Assembly (NCBI RefSeq): GCF_900110185.1
Contig: NZ_FOCT01000018.1
Coordinates: 1-57,521, forward strand
Origin: Nitrosospira multiformis
GTDB lineage: Bacteria; Pseudomonadota; Gammaproteobacteria; Burkholderiales; Nitrosomonadaceae
Direction of reading: 5' to 3'
DNA: 57,521 nt
Made by a program: the position numbers and the translations under genes. The first letter of the stretch is position 1; each line of letters starts with the position of its first letter. The notes beneath the pieces were generated by a model. That model saw only the letters and a list, made by a program, of their open reading frames with translations, was not told the DNA's origin and ran no database searches. Shown here piece after piece: positions 16,452 through 24,183 of this stretch.

Positions 16452-17949
16452 GAACAGCACAAAAATTTACTCATCAATTCACCTATGTTGGAGATTCAAC
16501 CAAAGGTTGTACCTTTGTTTTCTTTTTTTGCTCACCCAGAGCTTAGCTGCGCCTGCACTGGCACAGATAGAACTTGCCAGTCATATCCAAGATCAGATGG
16601 TTGTTCAACGTGGTGCGCCTTGGAAAATCTCCGGTACTTCAAGTGATAACATAAGTTTTGACGTGGAGTTTGGGGGGCAGCTAATCAAGGTGCGTCCCTC
16701 AGAGGGTCAATGGAAAGCACAGTTTAATGTTCCTTCCGATCTCTCAGGTCCCGTTCACTTGATTATTGATGGAGGACGTCTTGTTAGAAAAGTACAAGTA
16801 GGAGATGTATGGTTATGTAGTGGTCAGTCTAACATGGCTCTAGGGCTAGGTGGAGTAGCAGATAAGAACGAGATTATTCAATCCCTAAATGGTAAGGCTA
16901 TTTATATTTTCCAAGTTGCAAAACCCATAAGGATTCCGCAACCTAACGCAGGTAGGTGGATGAAGGCTTTGTCATGGGGAGGATTCTCAGCAGTTTGTCT
17001 GGCATTTGGCGCCTCACTTTACGATCGTATTAACGTGCCCATTGGTCTCATTGATGCAACCTTAGGCGCAACATGGATTGAGTCTTGGATAAGTGCAAGT
17101 AGCATTTCCATCGCCTCATCAGCCCAAGCAGCCATTGCTCGTTTTGAAAATGCTGCTAAGCAGCGAAAAATAAAAGATCTTAGAGCAGATACGTATGGGA
17201 TTGATAAACCTTCCCAGTTATTCGACCTGATGATTGCCCCTCTAGGGAAGCAAGCTATAAAGGGCGTGCTATGGTACCAAGGAGAAGGGGATGGAAGAAA
17301 TGGTACTAACTACGCTGAATTGCTATCACTATTAATCAAGGATTGGCGGACAAGATGGAATAATCCGCAATTGCCTTTTATTGTCATGCAATTACCAGGA
17401 TTTGGAGTGCCTACGGCGGGTCTAGACCTAGGAAGCGACTTGGCTTTAGTGCGTGACGCACAGCGTATAGCAGTAGCTTCTTCTGCGCCAGCCGGGCTTG
17501 TTGTTTCAGTCGATTTAGGTGATGGCACGATGCATCCAAAGAAAAAATTACCATTTGGACAGAGGGCATCAAATATAGCTTTTGAGTTGGTATATAACAA
17601 AGGCTCTGAATCTTTTATACCTATGCCAACAACAATGGATATCACAGGCGACACTGTTCAAATTAAGTTTGAAGGGGGCAAAGCGTGTCTGCAAAGTACT
17701 CCTGCTCTACCTGATACCATTTTTATATCAGGCGAAGATCATCGTTGGTATAGCGCAGAGGTGAGTATTAGGGATTCATCTATTTATGTTCGAAGTAGTC
17801 AAGTGTCACATCCAGTAGAGGTACGTTACGCTTGGTCTAATTACCCATTGCTAGGATTATTGACCTGTGAGGGCGGCATACCTGTCACGCCATTTGGGCT
17901 CATCATTAGTAATGATAATCGCAATCAAAGCGTAGGAATGACGTGGTAA
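16429..17949 (+). CDS. Sialate O-acetylesterase-like SGNH protein, exported
   Basis: The 506-aa protein has a signal peptide (residues about 25-45, LYLCFLFLLTQSLAAPALAQ). An early beta domain (LASHIQDQMVVQRGAPWKIS) is typical of sialate O-acetylesterases. Next come block I VGDVWLCSGQSNMALGLGG (catalytic Ser), GVLWYQGEGDGRNGTNYAEL, and the His region DLGDGTMHPKKKLPFGQR. It would remove or place O-acetyl groups on extracellular sugar. The start overlaps the GSCFA gene, so the two are probably co-translated. Confidence 0.8.
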   Translation: MKNCLSAKNSTKIYSSIHLCWRFNQRLYLCFLFLLTQSLAAPALAQIELASHIQDQMVVQRGAPWKISGTSSDNISFDVEFGGQLIKVRPSEGQWKAQFNVPSDLSGPVHLIIDGGRLVRKVQVGDVWLCSGQSNMALGLGGVADKNEIIQSLNGKAIYIFQVAKPIRIPQPNAGRWMKALSWGGFSAVCLAFGASLYDRINVPIGLIDATLGATWIESWISASSISIASSAQAAIARFENAAKQRKIKDLRADTYGIDKPSQLFDLMIAPLGKQAIKGVLWYQGEGDGRNGTNYAELLSLLIKDWRTRWNNPQLPFIVMQLPGFGVPTAGLDLGSDLALVRDAQRIAVASSAPAGLVVSVDLGDGTMHPKKKLPFGQRASNIAFELVYNKGSESFIPMPTTMDITGDTVQIKFEGGKACLQSTPALPDTIFISGEDHRWYSAEVSIRDSSIYVRSSQVSHPVEVRYAWSNYPLLGLLTCEGGIPVTPFGLIISNDNRNQSVGMTW

Positions 17950-17986
17950 TTTAACGATTATCAATTTTTATTTAAAGCGAGTAGAA

Positions 17987-18379
17987 GTGCAAAAAGATGA
18001 TGAGCCAAGGGCAGCAAATTCCACTAATGTCCTTTGGCACCAAGCTCCTGTAACTCGTGAGCATCGGAAGGACCTAAGTGGTCACCAAAGTGTGATTTTA
18101 TGGTTTACTGGCCCTCTGGGGCAGGCAAGTCCACATTAGCTCACTCATGCAGTGGAAAAGCAGTTATTTCGAATAGGCTGTCGAACCTTCGTTTTTGATG
18201 GAGATAACGTGCGTCATGGACTTTGTTCCGATCTGGGTTTTTCCACTCAAGAGCGTGCGGAAAATATTCGACGAGTGGGAGAAATGGCAAAGCTGTTCCT
18301 GGAAGCCGGCATAATCACACTTACCTTTTCTTCTACTTATCACACAGTCAGCATTTGGCTTGCAAATATCTTCGGCTAA
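17987..18379 (+). pseudogene. cysC: Adenylylsulfate (APS) kinase, decayed
   Basis: APS kinase makes PAPS, the donor for sulfation. From GTG 17987 the frame gives NVLWHQAPVTREHRKDLSGH and VILWFTGP. The P-loop region is then broken: the reading LGQASPH-stop in this frame becomes AGKSTLAHS in the next, and the first frame returns at [20 protein letters not shown] and [20 protein letters not shown]. One base is missing near 18121 and one to four are extra near 18145. After GIITLT the conserved AFISPYRADR is scrambled and the last third is absent, cut by the convergent glycosyltransferase. This is true decay, not a single indel. Confidence 0.85.
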
Positions 18380-19335
18380 CGGGCTAGATCTTTGCACAAG
18401 CTGTATAAGCCATAAGCATACTTATGATAACGTAGCGCCACTAACTGATGCAGGACTGAAGGCAAGCGAAATAATCGAGCATGCGGCAGAGCAGCGCGCA
18501 CACGAGAAAAAGATAAAATTTCGCCTATACGATGCAAGCAATTTTCGCTCACAGGAAATCCAGCTGACTCTTGTAGAAGCCGCTCCAAGGTCATTTCATA
18601 GCTTTGAACTTGCGGCCCATATATTGCTGCGCAAGTTTTACCACGGTTTCTACCACGACGAGGGATCCCCAAGCGATTAGTGGCATGTTGACGGTACGCA
18701 ATAAGGGGGGATGGCAAGGCGTGCAGGCGTGAGGTTGCGCCAATGAGGAGAGAAATCCAAGCGTCATGCCACATATCAGGTATAGGTAAAATAAGGTCCC
18801 GATAAAAAGCTCGAAATGCCAGCGTGGCTCCAGTCACAACGGGGTGTTTGAAAAGAACACCCAAGGCATCACCGTTGTTCATCTGGTTCTGCTCACCTCT
18901 GCTGAATCTGAGTGACTCCCATAGGTTGAATCCAAGTGGATGTAAATTTGCGTCTACTACATCCGCATCGGTAAATACCGCCCCTATATTTGCTTCGGCA
19001 GTAAAGCATTCGTGGATGACGGCAACTTTATTGGGGTACCAGACGTCATCCTGATCACACAGAAAGATGATATCCCCGGTACACGCACGGATTGCGTTTT
19101 CGAAGTTTCTGGTAGATCCAAGGCGTACTCTGTTCTGAGAAAAAGACACAGGGAAGGGTGCGCGCCGGGCGAAATCGAGCACAAGATCAGGTGTGCGATC
19201 GATTGAGGCATCATCAAATATGATTAACTCATCCGGTTGCCTGGTTTGCCTGCAAATACTGTCAAGCTGTGATGCTATATAACGCTCTCCATTATAGGTG
19301 GTCAGCGCAATGGATAATGAGAGTCGGGTATTCAA
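18376..19335 (-). CDS. Family 2 glycosyltransferase
   Basis: The 319-aa GT-A fold enzyme begins [20 protein letters not shown], with the nucleotide-binding [12 protein letters not shown] and the metal-binding region [17 protein letters not shown] (DxD). The later part, [20 protein letters not shown] and IAYRQHATN, matches rhamnosyl/glycosyltransferases of polysaccharide loci. It is the only glycosyltransferase of the 4.6-19.3 kb locus seen here and is oriented against the other genes. Its 3' end abuts the broken cysC. Confidence 0.88.
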   Translation of the reverse strand: MNTRLSLSIALTTYNGERYIASQLDSICRQTRQPDELIIFDDASIDRTPDLVLDFARRAPFPVSFSQNRVRLGSTRNFENAIRACTGDIIFLCDQDDVWYPNKVAVIHECFTAEANIGAVFTDADVVDANLHPLGFNLWESLRFSRGEQNQMNNGDALGVLFKHPVVTGATLAFRAFYRDLILPIPDMWHDAWISLLIGATSRLHALPSPLIAYRQHATNRLGIPRRGRNRGKTCAAIYGPQVQSYEMTLERLLQESAGFPVSENCLHRIGEILSFSRVRAALPHARLFRLPSVLHQLVALRYHKYAYGLYSLCKDLAR

Positions 19336-19351
19336 TCTTTAGGAGTGTTAC

Positions 19352-19738
19352 ATGGAAAATCAAGCGGAGTTCTATCGTTTATTTGTTCCCTAGGAATACA
19401 CGCTGAACTGCTTGAGTGACTACTATGATGTCACTGAGGAGGGAAGGAATCATCAAGATATCAGGTTTGTTAAGGCGTCAGAGGCTGACTATATATACTG
19501 CATCGCTCATGCATTAAACATTATAAGGAAAGATGGATCAATCGGATTTCTTGAAGGAAGTAATTGTTCCTGTGTCGCCAAGAAAATTGCCTCTCCCCTC
19601 TCTTGTTTTTTTACCCATGATAACGTATTTTATCGTGGGTATTTGGGCCTTAAAATCGAGGTACGGTTTAGTTTAAGCCGACGGCAGTCGCCCCGTCCGG
19701 TAACCTTTAGCACGGGAAAAGGCTTGTATGTCCCATAA
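19352..19738 (+). pseudogene. Unidentified small gene with an in-frame stop
   Basis: ATG 19352 follows AGGAG by 7 nt, but the frame meets TAG at 19391-19393 and stays open again to 19738 (about 128 codons in all). The text (NCLSDYYDVTEEGRNHQDIR; YIYCIAHALNIIRKDGSIGF) reads like protein, though I do not recognise it. It may be a nonsense-mutated gene; TTG 19412 could start the remaining part. It lies in the decayed zone between cysC and the tRNA scar. Confidence 0.35.
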
Positions 19739-20026
19739 CCCGCCTAGGCGGGTAGACGTACACGCGTTCTTCCTGCAGTCAACAATGTTGAGATAGGTGC
19801 TTCGAGTCTTTGATGTAATGATTACAGGATCACCTCTCATAGAATAAGAGCGACATATTGGATTCGCAGTTAGAATTACCTGTGTAATTCTTGTGTAATT
19901 GAGCAGCGAAAATTACACAATTCACAAGAATTAAAGAGAACTAATGTGTTTCGCTTCATAGCTTAAATCTTAAAAAATCAATCATTTGAGAAAAATATAG
20001 ATGTAATCAGATTATATGAATTGAAT
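19739..20026. other. Non-coding AT-rich zone with nested inverted repeats
   Basis: TAATTCTTGTG (19885-19895) pairs with CACAAGAATTA (19923-19933), and inside it GTGTAATT (19893-19900) pairs with AATTACAC (19911-19918). No coding frame is seen. It lies just before the tRNA fragment, where recombinase arm sites or an element end could be expected. Confidence 0.4.
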
Positions 20027-20072
20027 ACTCTTAATCCGTAGGTCGAGCGTTCGAATCGCTCACGACCCACCA
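20027..20072 (+). other. 3' fragment of tRNA-Lys(CUU): probable attachment-site scar
   Basis: The sequence from ACTCTTAATCCGTAGGTCGA onward through GAGCGTTCGAATCGCTC to ACGACCCACCA is the anticodon loop, T-arm and CCA end of a tRNA-Lys with anticodon CTT. The D-arm and 5' acceptor strand are missing: bases before 20027 do not fit. Integrases that target tRNA 3' ends leave such fragments at the far end of an island. The functional tRNA gene should lie elsewhere. Confidence 0.7.
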
Positions 20073-20168
20073 ATAAAACAAGGAGTTATCGCTTACTTTA
20101 CGTAACTCATTTTTCTTTTTCCCGAAAATGTAACCGTTTTGTAACCTAGAAATCTCAATAGATTATGT

Positions 20169-20393
20169 TCATACGGGTCTCTTGCTTATCGATTCCCGAA
20201 CAAGATCTGCCAATATCAATCTTGCCGTCCTTTCTGCGCTCGTTCTTGGACAATGCGCTTTTCTGCTATTTCCGTCATACGGAACGTTTATATAACCAGC
20301 CTCCCAAGTATAAGTTCCCGAGTAGGTTTTGCCATCCACATTACACTCAACGTCGTTGATAAACAGCGGTCTCATCGCTTTGCTTTTGCTCAT
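20169..20393 (-). CDS. Hypothetical small protein, phage-like context
   Basis: The 74-aa product starts MSKSKAMRPLFINDVECNVD. ATG 20393 has GGGGG 7 nt upstream; ATG 20399 is too close to it. The sequence DGKTYSGTYTWEAGYINVPY suggests a beta-rich fold, and the C-terminus is basic. It is not recognised. It lies just beyond the tRNA scar, next to prophage-like remnants. Confidence 0.5.
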   Translation of the reverse strand: MSKSKAMRPLFINDVECNVDGKTYSGTYTWEAGYINVPYDGNSRKAHCPRTSAERTARLILADLVRESISKRPV

Positions 20394-20501
20394 TTTCATC
20401 CCCCTTGTTTGAGTTTTTTCCTATTTTTAATAGTAGGGTAGCCACCCCTTAATTTAAATCAATTTCAGAGCCTCTGGTAGAGTCTTCATCTCTGCAAAAA
20501 T

Positions 20502-20521
20502 AAACCCGCCGAAGCGGGTTT
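20502..20521 (-). terminator. Rho-independent terminator of the minus-strand prophage remnant
   Basis: AAACCCGC-TTCG-GCGGGTTT on the minus strand, followed by ATTTTTG. The stable TTCG tetraloop and T-run are typical. It follows the frame ending at 20558. Confidence 0.7.
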
Positions 20522-20557
20522 GAAAAAGGAGTGTATCGGCAGGGGATGCCCTGCAAT

Positions 20558-20782
20558 CTAAATATAGCAGACAACAAAAAACCCGCTCGAGGCCATCAGC
20601 GCGAGATTTCTGGCGTTTGCCTCCTCGAGCTGCTGCTGTTTCCAGGCAAGCTGCTTGTTTTCCCTAGCCAGGCATTCAGCACGTTCGACAGACCATCCAT
20701 CTTCGTGAATTGCATGGATGTTCATCCATACGACGACGATTACAGCGACAATCAGGCCGAGAACCGTCCCAGCCTTCGCGAT
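20558..20782 (-). pseudogene. Rz-like prophage inner spanin remnant
   Basis: The minus-strand frame reads a membrane anchor TVLGLIVAVIVVVWMNIHAI and then a charged helix RAECLARENKQLAWKQQQLE. A single N-terminal membrane segment plus periplasmic coiled coil is the plan of Rz-type spanins. An in-frame TAG lies just upstream (20783-20785) and no ATG/GTG/TTG precedes the anchor, so the 5' end is lost or shifted. The end, SGFFVVCYI, is odd. Confidence in the family is low. Confidence 0.35.
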
Positions 20783-21660
20783 CTAGTTTCAGCCTATACT
20801 CATGCCTTAACTCATCCAAAATAATCGATTACAGGGCGTTATAATCGCCTACTTTTTGTGCAGTTTTTGCTTAAATGCGGAAAATGGCAATGACGCAACC
20901 ATCCCGGCATGATCACGAAAATGTTCAGGTCGAGAGGGAGAAGGAAAATCATGATAGACGGGACGTCTCGCAGCGTCCCATCGACCTATTAGGCAGCCGC
21001 TTTCTCTTCTGCCATTTTTGCAGCGATGGCGGAGCGGCTCCTGCACACCCCTTACCAACAGATCTTGCAGTGCGACGTACGCCGGGTAATTTAGCTCGAG
21101 GATTTGCTTGTTGGTTGAGTGATGATCGCCGTTGGCTGATTGGACGGATGCTGACCCAATCCGTGATCTACAAGCGTTATGGCAAGATACTGCCTCGGTA
21201 TCTGAGGTCAGCATGATGGTGAGTATGCACGCCGTGATGGGAGAACAGTCGGATCATCGAAACCATCGCGCAGGCTTTTGTCTTAGTAGTCGCGGTGTAG
21301 AGCGATCGCCGATACGACGCGGCTGCTGCTGGCGGACGGGCAACTCACCCTCGTCATCACGTAGCCATGCGCTGCTAGATACGCTTGTCAGCAATCATGC
21401 CCTGATGCGTGCCGCCAACACCTCGGATTCCTTCCAGGATCAGCAGTTTCAGGAGTGATGCGCATCGGACTATGTCGAGCGGCTGATGCTTCAGACCATC
21501 AGCGACATGGCCGCCCGCGATGAACTGAAGGCGGACGTGCTCAATTAGTGCCCGTGGGAAGAAGCGTTCCGTTCGTCGTCGAACGCATCGCGTGGCGCCC
21601 TTTGTTTCGACTCCAATTTTTACCTTTTCATGCGAATGCGTATATGGGCGGTAAACGACA
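20783..21660. other. Decayed prophage-like DNA
   Basis: No intact gene. On the minus strand from about 21150 to 20990, TNKQILELNYPAYVALQDLL continues in another frame as SAIAAKMAEEKAAA-stop, an Ala/Glu-rich end like that of small phage tail-assembly proteins. On the plus strand near 21460-21548, SDYVERLMLQTISDMAARDE also reads as coding after an in-frame stop. The overall picture is of short coding pieces broken by stops and shifts. Confidence 0.4.
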
Positions 21661-22314
21661 TTATTGGGGCGGCGGCTGTGGAGCGACTTGTACCCAGTCA
21701 CTGGGACAATCCTTGACATAAGGGTAATAACCTTCCGATTCCCGGCAATAATACCAATAGCCCGATTGCGGCTGAACCGTATTTTGCGTGTCATTTTGTT
21801 CCAGAAGGTTTTGCTGGATGTATACCGGCGGTGCTGCAGGCACAGGTACCGTGAGCGGATATGGATACATGGGTGGATAGGGATAATAAGGCGGCCCATA
21901 AGCTAGGGCACCATAACCCAGGTCATATCCTAATCCTAATCCTAATCCTAGCCCTAGTCCATATCCTCCAAATCCAAATCCCAGGCCGTAACCGTAGCCA
22001 CGATAGAAACCACGCGGCCCGCGGTAGTAACCGAATCCATCCCCACGATAGCGGCCGACTCCACCGCCTCGATAATAACCGCCTCCTCCGCCAAAATGTT
22101 CTCCACCCCCATAATGCATTCCTCCGCCGTGCGCCCGTCCCCCCCCCCCGATGTGCCCGCCGCCTCCCATATATCCGCCCCCTCCCATATGTCCGCCACC
22201 CCCAAATCCTCCACTTCCATGTCCTCCCCCGCCACCTCCGCGCGCCCATACTGAAACAGCGGGAATCAACCCAAGCATGAGAAGGACAACGGACATCAAT
22301 TTAATCTTCTTCAT
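21661..22314 (-). CDS. Exported Gly-rich protein with a conserved Tyr/Cys C-terminal domain
   Basis: The 217-aa product has a signal peptide (KLMSVVLLMLGLIPAVSVWA). A long Gly-rich zone follows with GGGGHMGGGGYMGGGG-type repeats, then GLGLGLGLGYDLGYG and a Pro/Tyr linker. The C-terminal domain reads VPAAPPVYIQQ, YWYYCRESEGYYPYVKDCPS and DWVQVAPQP. The C-terminal half of that domain, with two Cys, recurs in the protein at 29140-29616. It is probably a periplasmic or surface protein; the function is unknown. GAG 6 nt before ATG 22314 is the only ribosome-site candidate. Confidence 0.75.
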   Translation of the reverse strand: MKKIKLMSVVLLMLGLIPAVSVWARGGGGGGHGSGGFGGGGHMGGGGYMGGGGHIGGGGRAHGGGMHYGGGEHFGGGGGYYRGGGVGRYRGDGFGYYRGPRGFYRGYGYGLGFGFGGYGLGLGLGLGLGYDLGYGALAYGPPYYPYPPMYPYPLTVPVPAAPPVYIQQNLLEQNDTQNTVQPQSGYWYYCRESEGYYPYVKDCPSDWVQVAPQPPPQ

Positions 22315-22376
22315 ACAGATCTCGGTCTCTATCGGTCCTTATCGCAGGCTTGACTTGATTCCTATTTCCTTTGGGA

Positions 22377-22796
22377 CTAACGCCACCAGAGTCCACCGAC
22401 TTTCTGGTCCTTCAGGGCCATGAAAATAAGAACGTCATCATTCCCGTCCTTGAATACCACCTTCCAGACATATACGTCGAATCCCTGCTGATGCAGTGTG
22501 GTCAGAAATGTCGTGGTGTAGCCTTGCTTGAGGCGCGAGGCGAGAGATTGGTTGATGCTGCTGAGCATCTCCTTTGTCATCCCGGCTTGAAATGCTTCAT
22601 CTCCTGACGCTACAAAATCGGCCAATGAGTTAGCCAGAATAGCTGAAACCATGTTTTTCATGGTTGCTTCAATGGGCTGTGGCGCCTGCGCCGATTGCCG
22701 CGCTTGCGCTAGCACTGCAGGAGAGATGAATGCAAGAAAAAATATGGTAGAAATGACCAGACGGTTTGCAGGGGATATCAAAAGAGGCAGATGCAT
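22377..22796 (-). CDS. Exported hypothetical protein
   Basis: A 139-aa product starting MHLPLLISPANRL. ATG 22796 has GGAG 6 nt upstream and is preferred over ATG 22808. A signal peptide (LVISTIFFLAFISPAVLAQA) is followed by a helical part and a C-terminal strand region GFDVYVWKVVFKDGNDDVLI with FMALKDQKVGGLWW. The end resembles small NTF2-like or DUF3887-type folds, but I cannot assign it. It lies 62 nt upstream of the Gly-rich gene on the same strand, so the two may be co-transcribed. Confidence 0.65.
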   Translation of the reverse strand: MHLPLLISPANRLVISTIFFLAFISPAVLAQARQSAQAPQPIEATMKNMVSAILANSLADFVASGDEAFQAGMTKEMLSSINQSLASRLKQGYTTTFLTTLHQQGFDVYVWKVVFKDGNDDVLIFMALKDQKVGGLWWR

Positions 22797-22808
22797 AAGA
22801 TTCTCCAT

Positions 22809-23316
22809 GGAGAAAAATAGAGGAGCATAGAGAGGGCGTGATAGGCGCAGCTTCCTGTAGCCAGTTTCGGGTAGCTGCTGGACGTATTTTCTCTGCCGAT
22901 TCCCGAGGGCGAGGAGATCTAGGATGAGGCCGTTTCCCTACCCATTTCCACGTGTCGTTCCATGTATTGTTGCCATGAGGAATCTCATCTCCTCATCAGT
23001 ACTTGGAAGATGGCGTGCAATTTTCCAAAAACAGGTTAAATTCGGGAAACCCGATAATCTGTGCGGAATCCCACTCAACGAGCCTTTCTAACGTTCGTGC
23101 CGGTTTTTTGAAATTACCCGCGGAGCAATTGCACGTGTCTCTCATAGTTGGCGCAGGTTGCAACGTTCAATGGAAAGGTTTCAATGGAAAAGTCATGGGC
23201 ATGGCAGAGTGATACACTGACTGTTCCGACCCTTAAAGCGGTAACACCGGATACGCCCGGGCTGGATTGATGTCCCTGAGCAGGTCCCGCCCTGCGACGC
23301 CAAGTTGAAGCAGCTA
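22809..23316. other. Non-coding gap
   Basis: No supported gene. A 69-codon plus-strand frame at 23003 lacks a ribosome site and recognisable content. No clear hairpin was seen. Confidence 0.45.
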
Positions 23317-23826
23317 TCAGCTCGATGAGGGCGCATTCGCTATCTTCTTGTCACCTGCGTGGAACAAGTGGTAGAGTATGAAGGCAACAATTGCCAGGTT
23401 CAGCGTCAAGGCGCCAAGGCTGAGCCAGGTAACACGCTCATACAATTCGAAAAGCTCAAAAGGCACGTAAATCGCCCCACTTGCAGCTGCGAACCATTGC
23501 GCCCAGCGCCTTGCACGCCAAAGCCCATATGCCTCGATGAATCGTGCCAGCGAGTAGACGCCAGCTCCAGCCGCGATCAGCAACAAGCGGGTGTTTGTGA
23601 GCTGGTTGGCCAAGTCAATAAAGATGTGGGGATAACGGGAGGCGGGATTCAGATGAGTGTGGACCAGCAGGTGCTCGACCACTTGCTGAATGTCGTGATG
23701 TACCAGGGAGAGTAAATCAAACCCCACCAGCAATACCAGGGCACCTTTGCCAGCTTCAAAAACTGCGAATGTGCGTAATGCACCGGATAATTTCATAAGC
23801 GATAGTGGAATGTCGTATCGAGCCAA
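23317..23826 (-). CDS. DUF2127 membrane protein
   Basis: The 169-aa protein opens with LRTFAVFEAGKGALVLLVGF. It also carries the DUF2127 features HLNPASRYPHIFIDLANQLT, LARFIEAYGLWRARRWAQWF and IYVPFELFELYERVTW, with about four membrane helices. Function is unknown in this family. It is monocistronic, with about 350 bases of empty DNA upstream. Confidence 0.85.
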   Translation of the reverse strand: MARYDIPLSLMKLSGALRTFAVFEAGKGALVLLVGFDLLSLVHHDIQQVVEHLLVHTHLNPASRYPHIFIDLANQLTNTRLLLIAAGAGVYSLARFIEAYGLWRARRWAQWFAAASGAIYVPFELFELYERVTWLSLGALTLNLAIVAFILYHLFHAGDKKIANAPSSS

Positions 23827-24183
23827 AGTGGCAGCTATCTCACCTTCAATTTACAGCAGTGCAACCTGCCCGGCGAGTTAAGCCTTCAATTTTCAAATCG
23901 CGGTAAAATATCTGACTGGCGACCCGGGCTTCAGAGCGGGCTTCAGAGTTCAGGCGGCCGCCACTGGTTTTCGTGCTGGCGCAACCCGAAGGGACGGGAC
24001 GGATTTGTCCAGCCCATCGTTACTCGCTGCTTACAGAAGCTTGCTCTGTGGCGCGGCTCTGCCTTGCGGTGAAAAAATCCGCTTCCGTCGCTGGCGCGAA
24101 CAAGTGTTAACAGGTTCTAGTTTCAGCAGTTTTCTCTTCCTGGTCTCGTTGGGCGTTCAGTTCTGACAGCGATCGACAACTCA
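23827..24183. other. Non-coding gap between divergent genes
   Basis: GC-rich spacer between DUF2127 and the Cho-like nuclease, which are transcribed away from each other. It must hold both promoters, but none is obvious. Confidence 0.4.

Noticed and set aside
20531..20824. Plus-strand 97-codon frame
   Set aside because: It opposes the more convincing minus-strand membrane-plus-coiled-coil frame and has no ribosome site.
21375..21899. 174-codon minus-strand frame overlapping the Gly-rich gene
   Set aside because: It runs into the real gene in another frame and shows no family features.
21900..22250. Short regular repeats considered as a CRISPR array
   Set aside because: They are codon repeats of a Gly-rich protein with no spacers.
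22151..22423. Pro-rich plus-strand frame
   Set aside because: It is the complement of the Gly-rich repeats and would give only poly-Pro text.
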